Shown here: in pieces, positions 56,300-64,000 of the stretch | Numbering within the stretch: the first letter of the stretch is position 1 | How the letters are laid out: every line of letters starts with the position of its first letter | NCBI RefSeq assembly: GCF_008704795.1 | Contig: NZ_CP023690.1 | Coordinates: 7,016,501-7,080,500, forward strand | Direction: 5' to 3' | Source: Streptomyces spectabilis | Lineage (GTDB): Bacteria > Actinomycetota > Actinomycetes > Streptomycetales > Streptomycetaceae | Length of the DNA: 64,000 nucleotides | The notes under the pieces: generated by a model | The model's input: the letters and a program-made list of their open reading frames with translations, nothing else | What the model was told of the DNA's origin: nothing | Databases searched by the model: none | Translations under genes and position numbers: made by a program

Positions 56300-56630
56300 G
56301 CGGTGGCCCGGTACAAGTCCGGTTCCTGCGGGCACAACTCGGGCGCGCAGGTGCGCCTGGACGAGGGCTCGTGCGGCGGTGGCGCGGTCGGGGGTCTCGT
56401 CGGTGGCCTCGGTAGTGTCGAAGGCTGTGATGCCGCCCAGCCCGTGCTCCGCGTCGTCGAAGTTGTCCACCTGGTCTTCGGCGCGGGAGACGCCGCGTAG
56501 GCGTCACTTCCCGAGTCCTGCCGGTCGGAGAAAACCGGGTGGGTGCCAGTCCTTCGTGCCCACGACGACGAGGACCTTCGGGGTCATCCCCTCGAAGTCG
56601 TGGCGAGCGGTGTGTAAGGCTGGGGCCGCC
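56300..56630 (-). pseudogene. Frameshifted C-terminal remnant of an alpha/beta hydrolase
   Basis: On the minus strand three frames together reconstruct a hydrolase end: LHTARHDFEGMTPKVLVVVG-TKDWHP (about 56540-56630), FSDRQD...DAYAASPAPK in a second frame (about 56475-56540), and DDAEHGLGGITAFDTTEATDE in a third (about 56345-56470), which holds the catalytic His in AEHGLGG. At least two frameshifts and the loss of the nucleophile half mean it is dead. It abuts the restriction-gene stub tail to tail. Confidence 0.7.
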
Positions 56631-56711
56631 GGGCCGTTCAGATCCGCGCCCCGGCCGGGCGGCGATCATGACGCGGGCGCCGAAGCGTGCGTCGACGGCT
56701 CACCGGCAGGT

Positions 56712-56828
56712 TCAGGGTTGACGGGCGTGCTCGCCGTAGCTCGGGTCGGTGATCGCCGGCGGGTTTGCGAACTGGCCGACGCACGCGGGCTGTCGGCCGC
56801 CGAACCGCTCAGCGAAGAAGGAGGGCAT
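56712..56828 (-). CDS. Possible small protein (38 aa)
   Basis: MPSFFAERFGGRQPACVGQF leads to an ending EHARQP. GGAGGG lies seven bases before the ATG and 34 of 38 codons end in G or C, both better than chance frames nearby. No family is recognised. It might instead be the end or start of a decayed gene, since the surroundings contain remnants. Confidence 0.4.
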   Translation of the reverse strand: MPSFFAERFGGRQPACVGQFANPPAITDPSYGEHARQP

Positions 56829-56958
56829 CCTTTCGCCCTCCGATTGCCGAGCAGCCGTGGAGAACCGTGCGGCGCATGTCGGCGGCGAACGGCCCGTCGT
56901 AGGAGGCAGTGCCGTGCGGCTCCGTGGCCGATGCCACGGAGCCGCACGGTGGTTACCG

Positions 56959-57234
56959 TCAGAAGCCGACGCTCGGATCGTCCGTGTCCTCTTCTGGGTC
57001 CACGCTGTACAGCGGGCGGTCCTCGATCCCCAGGGCGCGCATCAGCTCGTTGGTCGGAATCCTGTACTTACGTCCGATGCGGAGGACGGGGCAGGGGAAC
57101 TCGTGCTCGCGGATCAGCCGGTACGCGGTCGTCGAGCCGATTCCGAGTGCTCGGGCCGCCGTGCGCAGGTCCACTGCGACGGGCAGGTCGAACATCTCCG
57201 TGAAACTGAGGCGGCCCTCTGCCGGGTCCTTCAC
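56959..57234 (-). CDS. Excisionase-like helix-turn-helix protein
   Basis: 91 residues, GTG at 57234. A winged helix-turn-helix of the MerR/Xis type fills residues about 18-65 (DLRTAARALGIGSTTAYRLI and IGRKYRIPTNELMRALG). The tail is acidic. Its start overlaps the stop of the upstream 255-residue gene. In integrative elements such a protein precedes an integrase, but none is found here, so it may be a leftover or a stand-alone regulator. Confidence 0.82.
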   Translation of the reverse strand: MKDPAEGRLSFTEMFDLPVAVDLRTAARALGIGSTTAYRLIREHEFPCPVLRIGRKYRIPTNELMRALGIEDRPLYSVDPEEDTDDPSVGF

Positions 57235-57998
57235 CCTCGCCTCCCCGCAGGGCGGACCGGCCGGGTGTCCGCGCGGCGCCCGGGCCGTCGCCTCTTCCCG
57301 GGGCTATGACCCGCCGAGCGGTCCTGCGACCCGTCGTCGGTGTCGATGAAGATTCCCTGTCGGCGCAGATGCTCCGGGCGCACCCGGAAACGCAGCGGTG
57401 CGCACAGCCCGTCCGGGCCGTCCGGACGGTCGACCCGTACGTCCAGGCTCTCCGCCGCCGGAGCGTCCGCCTCCTCGCCGGACGCAGTGAGAGCGTGCTC
57501 CTCGGTGATGCGTTCGATCTGGGTGGAGGGAAGCTCCCGTAGCCCTTCCCGGGCGAGATGCCACGCCCTGGCGCGCGCCGCGTGCAGCAGGGAGGATTCG
57601 GCGAGACAGCTCGCGCCGTCCCGATCCGCCAGCTTCTCCAGGAGAGCTAGGACCATCTCGGCCTCCACGTCCGACCGGTCGGCCCGCAGGCGCGTGCAGA
57701 CCCGGTGGACCGTCCTGGTCAACCGGGGCAGGGCCAGCCAGATCGCCAGGAGTTTCCCCGTGCTGTCTGGAGTCAGGTCGCTCTGCGCCGTGCGGATGAC
57801 CTCCTTCCAGACCACGGTGGCGAACTGCGGGTCGGAGCCGGGGCCGTACAGGGCCTCGTGCGTCTCGGCGGCGGTCAGCCGGACCGGATCAGCCTCGTCG
57901 GCGTCCGTGGGGACGAGCACGAAGACCGCGTCACTGGTCCGGGGATCGTCGAAGTGCCGCCTCACTGAGGCGAACGCACTACTGTGCGGTGGATACAT
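57231..57998 (-). CDS. Conserved hypothetical protein of mobile-element type
   Basis: 255 residues, ATG at 57998. The middle (LPRLTRTVHRVCTRLRADRS then DVEAEMVLALLEKLADRD) is helical and resembles sigma-70 region 2-like or AICE-encoded hypothetical proteins, but I cannot assign a family. The C-terminus is basic and low-complexity. Coupled by overlap to the downstream HTH gene. The pair appears together in streptomycete accessory DNA as far as I recall. Confidence 0.7.
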   Translation of the reverse strand: MYPPHSSAFASVRRHFDDPRTSDAVFVLVPTDADEADPVRLTAAETHEALYGPGSDPQFATVVWKEVIRTAQSDLTPDSTGKLLAIWLALPRLTRTVHRVCTRLRADRSDVEAEMVLALLEKLADRDGASCLAESSLLHAARARAWHLAREGLRELPSTQIERITEEHALTASGEEADAPAAESLDVRVDRPDGPDGLCAPLRFRVRPEHLRRQGIFIDTDDGSQDRSAGHSPGKRRRPGRRADTRPVRPAGRRG

Positions 57999-58259
57999 CA
58001 GGAAATGTCCTCTCTTCGGACTGCGAGAACCTGAGTCCGGAGGTGCTGGAGATACCGAGATGCTGGACGAGGTGGGTCCTGTGGTGGACGTACCGCCTCA
58101 TATCCGCGTCAAGCGGAGACGAGTCCCACCAGCCTCACTTTGATGCGTGAGCATGCGGTAGTGGTCTTCTCGGCCAGGTAACGCCGCCTTTGACCACGAG
58201 CGTGTAACAAGCGCGGCAGCCAGGCCGCGAGCTCGCCGGTGACGAAGTTCGCGAGGCTG
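57999..58259. other. Gap upstream of the 255-aa gene
   Basis: No gene is recognised. It must contain the promoter of the minus-strand pair at 56959-57998. Confidence 0.4.
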
Positions 58260-58288
58260 GTGGGTGCCCGTACAGAACGGGCACCCAC
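58260..58288 (-). terminator. Terminator of the 52-aa gene
   Basis: A perfect 12-bp stem GTGGGTGCCCGT with a five-base loop, 12 bp past the stop codon of the gene at 58301-58459. Confidence 0.75.
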
Positions 58289-58300
58289 GAACTGTTGCGC

Positions 58301-58459
58301 TCAGGCGGTCTCGGAGGACGAGGTGCCCGGCGCCTCGGTGGGCGGGGTCGCCGGGGTGGTGCCCTCGGTCCGGACGGCCGCCCGCCGGCGGCGGCTCGGC
58401 GGCCAGTCGGGGGACTGGCGCAGACGGGCTGCCCGGCGGTTGCGCTGACGGCTGTTCAT
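58301..58459 (-). CDS. Small Arg-rich protein (52 aa)
   Basis: It reads MNSRQRNRRAARLRQSPDWP, a very basic N-terminal half, then a Thr/Pro/Ser/Glu-rich tail ending SSSETA. GAGAGGA lies about 11 bases upstream of the ATG, codon bias is normal and a clean hairpin terminator follows the stop. Its start is 244 bp from the divergent AfsR-like gene. A nucleic-acid-binding peptide or a processed peptide are both possible. No homologue is known to me. Confidence 0.6.
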   Translation of the reverse strand: MNSRQRNRRAARLRQSPDWPPSRRRRAAVRTEGTTPATPPTEAPGTSSSETA

Positions 58460-58703
58460 CGGGTTCGCGGTCCTCTCTGATGAGTCGATGGATGACTAAG
58501 CCGCCGTTTCGTGCTTCTGCGAGCGGCTGGTGCCATCGTGCCCGGGGGTGAAGCGGGGCCGCAGAGCCGAAACTGAGGGATAACTGAGTCCTCGAGGGGC
58601 GTGAAGAAGCAAGCGCGTGTGAAGCGGCACAGCGCGGCACACAGATGAAGGAGCGCCAGCGAGGGGCCGGATCACTGACTGCGGCGCGGTGAGGGGGAGG
58701 GCG

Positions 58704-61463
58704 ATGGAGGGGTACGTGCTGGGCCCGGTGCGAGCGGAAGGGGACGGCGGCAGGAGGGCGGTCGAAGGGTCGAAGGTGGCGGCCCTGTTCGCCCTCCTAG
58801 TGACCTCACCAGGCTGCCGGTGTACCAGGAAGGAGATAGCCGATGTCCTCTGGGAGGGCGACGAGGATGTCGGCGTCCGGGTTGACCGTGTCGTCGCCGA
58901 CCTGCGGAAGCGGCTGGGCCAGGAGTGCGTGCCCCATAGCGGTAAGTCGGGTTACTGCACGCTCCGAGTCCCCGTGGGAGACGTCGACCTGCTCCGTTTT
59001 CGCGAAAAGGTGAAGCAGGCCGAGGGACTGACCTGCAAAGCGCAGTTCGAGCTGCTTGGCGCGGCCTTGGAGGAGTGGAACGGCGAGGACGAACCGCTGC
59101 ACGGACTGTCCGAGACCGGCTTCCACGTGCGTCGGGAGGCGCTACGGGCCGAGTTGATGGCCGCCGTGTACGCCCGGCTGGACGCGGCCCACAGGTCCAT
59201 GGAGGTCAAATGGCTGCGCGAGGAGACGGAGAAGTGGTTCGAGCGCGCGCCGGAACTGCCCCAGATCTTCCGGTTCTACCTGCTCGCTCACGCAGACCTG
59301 CCGGAGTCCCAACGTGAGCGGCTCATCGAGAAGTGGGAGAAGCGCAACGGAAAAGCGGATGTCGATGTACAGTGCGCCATCGACCAGGTCCGGGGAGAGA
59401 GCCGCCGGCCGGGCGGGGTGCTCCTGCCCCCCGTTCCCGACCAGTTGCCCGGCGGCAGGCGCAAGCCGATCGGGCAGGACGAGCTGATCGGCGACCTCTT
59501 CGACGCCGTGTGCGAGAGACAGGATGCCGGCAATCTGGCGCTGGTCCTGATCAGCGGCATGGCGGGTGTCGGGAAGACCACGGTGGCCGAGAACCTCGCC
59601 GGTCGGCTGCGGGAGCGGTTTCCCGACGGGGTGCTGCGCGGCGAACTGAACGGATTCGCCGACGGAGACGTGCGGCCCGCCGAACCGGACGAGGTCCTGG
59701 ACGGCTTTCTGGCCGCGCTGCCGCCCTACACCACGGTGACCGGAACGGAGAGCAAGAGCAACGCGCTGCGGTCGGCGCTGGCCCATCGGTCGGTGCTCAT
59801 CGTCCTCGACGACGCGCTCAGCGCCCAGCAGGTGCTGCCGCTGCTTCCCGGAGACGGTACCTGCGCCGTGATCGTCACCAGTCGTAACGACCTCTTGCGG
59901 CTGCAGTCCGAGAGAAGGGTGCTGTTCCGCAAGATGGAGCCGCTGCACGAGGCGGACGCGCTGGAGGTGCTCCAGGAGAAAGTGTCAGCCGAGGACCGGG
60001 CCAAGCACGCCGTGCCCTTCAGCAAGCTGGTCCACCTCTGCGGTCGGCTGCCGTTGGCCCTCGTGGTGGTGGCCCGGCTCCTGGAGGTCGGTGCGCGTCC
60101 GCTGCACACCCTCCCTGCCCTGGTGCGAGAGATGGAGAAGGAGCTGGAGCGGGCGAAGCTGGACACCCTGGACCTGCCCGAGCACGAACTGTCGGTCCGC
60201 GCCGCGCTCAACTGCTCCGTGCGCGTGCTGAATGAGGAAGCCCGGCTGCTGCTGTGGCAGCTCGCCGTCCACCCCGGGCCCAGCGCTTCCTGGGAGGCGG
60301 TGATGGATCTGGGACGGGCAGTGGACGAAGGGACGCGTACCGACCGGGCCCTGGTGGACCTCGTGGCGGCGAACCTGGTGGAACATCACGGCGACCGCTA
60401 CGGGCTGCACGACCTCGTGCGGGCCTTCGCCCTTCGGCACGTGCGGCCGGTGCCGGACGGAGAGAACGCGGAGATCGAGCGGGCGACCGTACGACAGGTG
60501 CTGGAACACCAGCTGCACAACGTCCTCGCCTGCGACCGGGTGCTCGACCGCGAACGCACCCTGCCCGCCGACGAGCCCGGAGTGGTCAGGGTCACCGACC
60601 CCGCGGACCTCGCGGAGGCGATGGCGTTCCTGGACGAGGAGTACGCCACCGTCCAGCGAGGCATTCACTTGGCGATCAATCGGCGTATCGACCGGTACGT
60701 GTGGCTGCTTCCGATGGCCCTGGTCATCTACCAGTGGCGCCGTCGCCTGCTCCATCATGCGCGGCAGAACCTCCGGTACGCCGCCGAGGCGGCGGAAACC
60801 GTCGCCGGCCCGGTCGATTGCGCCATGGTCTACCGGTCGCTGGCAGGGACCCACTGGCGGCTCGGTGAGTACGACTTGGCTGTGGGCAACCTGCGCAGGG
60901 CCGTCTGGCTCAGCGAGGAGGACCGCAGCACGGAAGGCCGGCTGAGTCTGGCCCGTACGCTGCACCGGCTCGGGCTCACCCTGCGCAAGCAGGACGACCT
61001 GACGGGAGCGGACGAAGTGCTCCGCCGTGCACTGGAGTTGTGCCGGGAGGTGTCCGACCGGGTCGGGGAAGCGGCTGTTCTAAACGTCCTTGGCGCGATC
61101 CACCTCGACCGGGGCGAGCACGAGCAGGCGCTCCGTCGGTGCGCCGACGCCCTGGGCGTGGTGGAGCGCACGACGGAACGCAGCGGCCTGGCCGATGTGC
61201 TGTTCACCCTGGCCAAGGTGCACCTAGCCCGTTCCGAACGGGACGAGGCCATCACCCTGTGCCGGCAGGCCTCTGACATCTACCGCGAACAGGAGAACTG
61301 GCCCAACGAGGAGAAGGTACGAATGCTCTTCGCTGATGTCCTGGTGTCCGCCGGCGACACCGACGGGGCGGTGCGGGAGTTGGAGAGAGTCATCGTGCTG
61401 CGTGAGCTGATGGACGGTGAGGGGGTGCGGGAGGTCCGGGAGCGGCTGGAAGGGCTGAGGTGA
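58704..61463 (+). CDS. AfsR-like STAND regulator: winged helix, BTAD, NB-ARC, TPR
   Basis: 919 residues. Residues 1-95 form an OmpR-like winged helix (SARP type) and about 100-245 a BTAD helical domain. The NB-ARC ATPase has a P-loop GMAGVGKTT near 285-293, Walker B VLIVLDDAL near 364-372, GRLPLAL near 447, and LHD in place of MHD near 567. TPR repeats fill about 690-919. STAND proteins are switches that oligomerise on ligand binding; AfsR is one and is phosphorylated by a Ser/Thr kinase. A kinase gene lies 30 bp away, convergent. ATG at 58704 follows GGGAGG. GTG at 58689 is an alternative. Confidence 0.85.
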   Translation: MEGYVLGPVRAEGDGGRRAVEGSKVAALFALLVTSPGCRCTRKEIADVLWEGDEDVGVRVDRVVADLRKRLGQECVPHSGKSGYCTLRVPVGDVDLLRFREKVKQAEGLTCKAQFELLGAALEEWNGEDEPLHGLSETGFHVRREALRAELMAAVYARLDAAHRSMEVKWLREETEKWFERAPELPQIFRFYLLAHADLPESQRERLIEKWEKRNGKADVDVQCAIDQVRGESRRPGGVLLPPVPDQLPGGRRKPIGQDELIGDLFDAVCERQDAGNLALVLISGMAGVGKTTVAENLAGRLRERFPDGVLRGELNGFADGDVRPAEPDEVLDGFLAALPPYTTVTGTESKSNALRSALAHRSVLIVLDDALSAQQVLPLLPGDGTCAVIVTSRNDLLRLQSERRVLFRKMEPLHEADALEVLQEKVSAEDRAKHAVPFSKLVHLCGRLPLALVVVARLLEVGARPLHTLPALVREMEKELERAKLDTLDLPEHELSVRAALNCSVRVLNEEARLLLWQLAVHPGPSASWEAVMDLGRAVDEGTRTDRALVDLVAANLVEHHGDRYGLHDLVRAFALRHVRPVPDGENAEIERATVRQVLEHQLHNVLACDRVLDRERTLPADEPGVVRVTDPADLAEAMAFLDEEYATVQRGIHLAINRRIDRYVWLLPMALVIYQWRRRLLHHARQNLRYAAEAAETVAGPVDCAMVYRSLAGTHWRLGEYDLAVGNLRRAVWLSEEDRSTEGRLSLARTLHRLGLTLRKQDDLTGADEVLRRALELCREVSDRVGEAAVLNVLGAIHLDRGEHEQALRRCADALGVVERTTERSGLADVLFTLAKVHLARSERDEAITLCRQASDIYREQENWPNEEKVRMLFADVLVSAGDTDGAVRELERVIVLRELMDGEGVREVRERLEGLR

Positions 61464-61493
61464 CCCGCCCGGGCGGCGGCCGTCGGCTCACCG

Positions 61494-62402
61494 TCAAAGC
61501 CGGGGCGGATGCGTGCGGTAGTACTCGGTCGGGTCCGGGCGCAGGGGCTTCGATGGCCGTTGCGAGCCGAGCGGGGGTAGGTAGCAGCGGAGCCGATCGA
61601 ACACTTCACGGACATCCGCGGGGCGCTCCGCCGCCTTCCACCGGACCATCCACAGCGCCAGGGAGGCGTACTCCGGGGGTAGTTTGGCGAGCCGGTCGGC
61701 CGGCAGCACCGGGGTGCCTTCTTCCGCCCGCTCGTCCTGTCCGCCGTAGGGAAGGCGCATCACGGTCATCTCCAGCAGGATGCAGCCGAGTGCGAAGATG
61801 TCCGCTTGCCGCGTCAGACCTGACGGGCACGCGTCGGACTGCTCGGGGGAGGCCCAGCCGCGCGTGCCGCGTGCGTATTCCGTCTCCTGATCCGCCACGA
61901 CCGCGTGACCCATGTCAATGAGCCGGAGGCGGCCGTCCGGCTGCACGATGACGTTCTCGGGCTTGAGATCGCAGTGCACCAGATTCCGGTCGTGGACTTC
62001 TGCCAGAATTTCGCACAGTTGGCCAATGACGGCCGCAACGGTCCCAGGATCCTTAACGGGCAGGGCCGCCGACAGGACCTTCTGCAGTTGGTGCCCTTCG
62101 ACAAATTCCATGACCAGGCACCGACGTCGCCGGTGTGTCCCCGTGGCGATGACTTCGGGAATCGCCTGGATCCCCGTCAGCATCATCATGCGTGATCCCT
62201 CTTTGAGGAGTTCGTCGCCGGCCCAGTGGAAATCGCTCTCGGGTCCGAGGTCCCGGGCCTTCTGAAGCTTCAACGCCACCTTCTGGCCGCTGTTGCGGTC
62301 ACGCCCGAGGAAAAGGTCGCCTTGGCCGCCGTCGCCGACCATGTCCAGCACTTCGTAGCGCCTCTCCACATCGCCGACCTCCTCGATCTCCCTCACGGCC
62401 AT
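61494..62402 (-). CDS. Stand-alone serine/threonine protein kinase
   Basis: 302 residues, kinase domain only, no membrane segment. Gly loop GDGGQGDLFLG (23-33), Lys45, catalytic loop HCDLKPEN (Asp145, Asn150), DMG in place of DFG (Asp163) and SPE in place of APE. Core residues are all kept, so activity is likely, but the Cys before the catalytic Asp makes it a non-RD kinase, usually not dependent on activation-loop phosphorylation. Start ATG at 62402 after GGAGGAAAGG. It is convergent with the STAND gene and divergent from the nuclease gene, 33 bp between starts. Confidence 0.87.
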   Translation of the reverse strand: MAVREIEEVGDVERRYEVLDMVGDGGQGDLFLGRDRNSGQKVALKLQKARDLGPESDFHWAGDELLKEGSRMMMLTGIQAIPEVIATGTHRRRRCLVMEFVEGHQLQKVLSAALPVKDPGTVAAVIGQLCEILAEVHDRNLVHCDLKPENVIVQPDGRLRLIDMGHAVVADQETEYARGTRGWASPEQSDACPSGLTRQADIFALGCILLEMTVMRLPYGGQDERAEEGTPVLPADRLAKLPPEYASLALWMVRWKAAERPADVREVFDRLRCYLPPLGSQRPSKPLRPDPTEYYRTHPPRL

Positions 62403-62435
62403 CCACCTTTCCTCCGCACGGAAATGGAGCATGAA

Positions 62436-63998
62436 ATGTCACAGCCATGGCTTCCCCCCGACGGGGTGACCCGCACGACCGACGTCATCACGGTATCCGC
62501 CGGAATGTTCAAGGGGGGAGAGTTCCGATGCCCCGCCGCTGACGCTCTCAAAGCCCGCGGTTACCACACCACTGACCCCGTACCGCGGCGCCGTGAGCGG
62601 TTGGAGCACTTCGCTCTGGGCCCCTTCATGGCTGCCTGCGACATCCGTTCGGGGCCTGCCGGCCACCCGCCCCGGACACGTACCGGGCCCTTGCACGACG
62701 GTCTGCGGACCTGGTCGGAGCACGGCGTGACGTTGTACGAGGCGGCCTTCCCCCTCGACCCGGAACGCTCCCTGCACGAGGCGCCCGAGCCGTGGACGTA
62801 CCGCTACCGGCTGTCCGGTCCCGACCCGCGCGACGCCCAGGAGTACCGCCTTACCGTGTGGGGCCGTTGCCTGACCTCCCCCGACGGTGCCTACCGCGAG
62901 CTTCGTCTGCCCGTGCACCGCCTGCGGGACCTGCCGCCCGACGGGTTCACCGCGGCCGTCGCCCTGGTGCTGGCCGAGGGCGTCCCCGGGCCACCGCCGG
63001 AGCACGTACGGATCGTGGAGTTCGCGCTCTTCGACGGCCGTACGCGGGAACTCTTCGCGGGAAGCCGGGAAGAGGCGCGCGCCCGGTACCGCGAACACGG
63101 CCCCGCTGCCCTGGCCGGCGCACTGGACGGACGGGAATACCGCCCGGGGTCCGCCTGTGGCGGATGCCCCTACCTGTCGGTGTGCCCGGCCCTGCGCACA
63201 GCGCCCGGACTGCTGGGCATCGAGGCGCACGACCGGCCCCGCCGCACCTGGTCGGTCACCAACGGGCGGGCCTACGGAGTCTGCCCGGCGCGTGACCATA
63301 TGCGCCGACTGCACCTGCCCACGGCGGATTCCGTCGAACGCGAGGTGACGGCCGAGCGCGGCCGGGCGCTGCACGCCTACCTCGCCGAGCGGCACGCCCA
63401 CGGATCGCCTCGGCCCTGCACGGTCGAGGTCCCCGAGGAGTGGGTACCGGAGGGATTCGACCTGCCCGCACACGAACGCGCACTCGGCGCGCTGCTGTTG
63501 CGGCGGCACGCCGCGGTCTGTCCGCTGCGGTACGTCGGGGACGGTAGGGATGTGCGGACCGAGCCCCGGGTGGTGCGGCACGACACAGCCGCCGACGTGG
63601 TGGTCCTGGCCGCGCCCGACCTGCTTTACCGGGATGCCGGGTCATGGGTGTGGCGCGAGACCAAGACCTCCGTCATCGATCGGCGGTCCGACCGCCCCCT
63701 GCTGGAGCGTTATCCGCAGTTGGCCCTGGCCGTCGTGCTGATCGCCCGCGGTGACCTGGGCGGTGATCCGTCCCGCGCGCGGGTCGAGCTGGAGGTGCTG
63801 CGCCCCGGCGGCGCCGACCTGGAGATCATCGATCCCTTCGCCCCGGCCAATCGGGTCACAGCCGAGAAGGTACTGCGGGCGATGGTGGCCGACTGGCACG
63901 GGGACGACCAGTACGCGGCCCGGCCCGGACGCTCCTGCGAGCGGTGCGAAATGGCCCGCTGGTGCACGGCGTCGTCCGTCAGCGAGGCCGCGGCGTGA
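62436..63998 (+). CDS. Protein with two tandem iron-staple RecB/Cas4-like PD-(D/E)xK domains
   Basis: 520 residues from ATG at 62436 (GGAG upstream; ATG at 62424 is possible). The first module has Cys32 plus Cys241, Cys244, Cys250 (C-x2-C-x5-C). The second repeats the plan with Cys283 plus Cys501, Cys504, Cys510. This is the AddB/Cas4 arrangement in which one upstream and three C-terminal cysteines hold a 4Fe-4S cluster around a nuclease. In the second module Asp387, Glu408 and Lys410 (WRETKTS) form the active site. The first module lacks it (GRCLTSPDG, ELR). Genes beyond the window may belong to the same system. Confidence 0.8.
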   Translation: MSQPWLPPDGVTRTTDVITVSAGMFKGGEFRCPAADALKARGYHTTDPVPRRRERLEHFALGPFMAACDIRSGPAGHPPRTRTGPLHDGLRTWSEHGVTLYEAAFPLDPERSLHEAPEPWTYRYRLSGPDPRDAQEYRLTVWGRCLTSPDGAYRELRLPVHRLRDLPPDGFTAAVALVLAEGVPGPPPEHVRIVEFALFDGRTRELFAGSREEARARYREHGPAALAGALDGREYRPGSACGGCPYLSVCPALRTAPGLLGIEAHDRPRRTWSVTNGRAYGVCPARDHMRRLHLPTADSVEREVTAERGRALHAYLAERHAHGSPRPCTVEVPEEWVPEGFDLPAHERALGALLLRRHAAVCPLRYVGDGRDVRTEPRVVRHDTAADVVVLAAPDLLYRDAGSWVWRETKTSVIDRRSDRPLLERYPQLALAVVLIARGDLGGDPSRARVELEVLRPGGADLEIIDPFAPANRVTAEKVLRAMVADWHGDDQYAARPGRSCERCEMARWCTASSVSEAAA

Positions 63999-64000
63999 GG

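Noticed and set aside
56296..57203. Continuation of the restriction-like frame to 57203 as one 400-residue protein
   Set aside because: Homology stops near 56295; the rest is compositionally random and overlaps the hydrolase remnant and the HTH gene on the other strand.
58098..58640. Long minus-strand frame covering the 52-aa gene
   Set aside because: It is in another frame, has no motif and runs through the terminator; the 52-aa frame has the better start, codon bias and terminator.

Overview
The window is chromosomal DNA of a Streptomyces species. The reasons are very high GC with strong G/C third-position bias, frequent GTG starts, GTGA/ATGA gene overlaps, and a gene order typical of the Streptomyces core: parC, two M16 peptidases, M23 peptidase, ptsH, patA-like, tdk, sepH, hemH, cutRS, dut. 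All product calls come from reading the translated proteins and known family motifs; no database search was run.

Layout. 1-1931: two divergent citrate-synthase-family genes, one carrying an N-terminal DNA-binding domain. 2010-4046: a mirror-image cluster of two DUF6082 membrane proteins and two near-duplicate small proteins. 4399-11569: COG0523 GTPase, parC (minus) and a tandem pair of M16 peptidases. 11815-14433: a cyclic-di-AMP riboswitch ahead of an M23 cell-wall hydrolase, a GntR regulator, and ptsH with a DasR-type operator. 14570-22198: GNAT/acyl-CoA synthetase fusion, DUF5998, phosphodiesterase-like enzyme, thymidine kinase, a two-domain VOC protein and a sulfurtransferase. 22398-36543: sepH, a Thr/Pro-rich membrane protein, a sugar-lactone oxidase, an MFS transporter, ferrochelatase, inositol phosphatase, cutRS, DUF4193, DUF3093, thioesterase, dut and DUF3710. 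36774-44992: a complete kdp potassium-uptake locus with two tiny membrane peptides in front. 45073-54615: OB-fold protein, DUF3159, a TrkA pair, a winged-helix regulator/MMPL transporter pair with a repeated operator, an APC permease and a TrmA/RumA-type RNA methyltransferase.

From about 54616 to the right edge the content changes to an accessory island. It holds a ribbon-helix-helix/Doc toxin-antitoxin pair, the N-terminal stub of a restriction-modification gene, a frameshifted alpha/beta-hydrolase remnant, an excisionase-like HTH protein with a partner, and a compact group of an AfsR-like STAND regulator, a free-standing Ser/Thr kinase and a protein with two tandem iron-staple RecB/Cas4-like domains. 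This last group runs off the window and is the best candidate for an undescribed system, possibly anti-phage defence.

How the genes work together. Potassium and turgor recur: kdpFABC with KdpDE, a TrkA pair, and a c-di-AMP riboswitch, c-di-AMP being the usual bacterial signal linking potassium and the cell wall. Cell envelope and division are represented by the M23 hydrolase, SepH and CutRS. The island genes look horizontally acquired and partly decayed.
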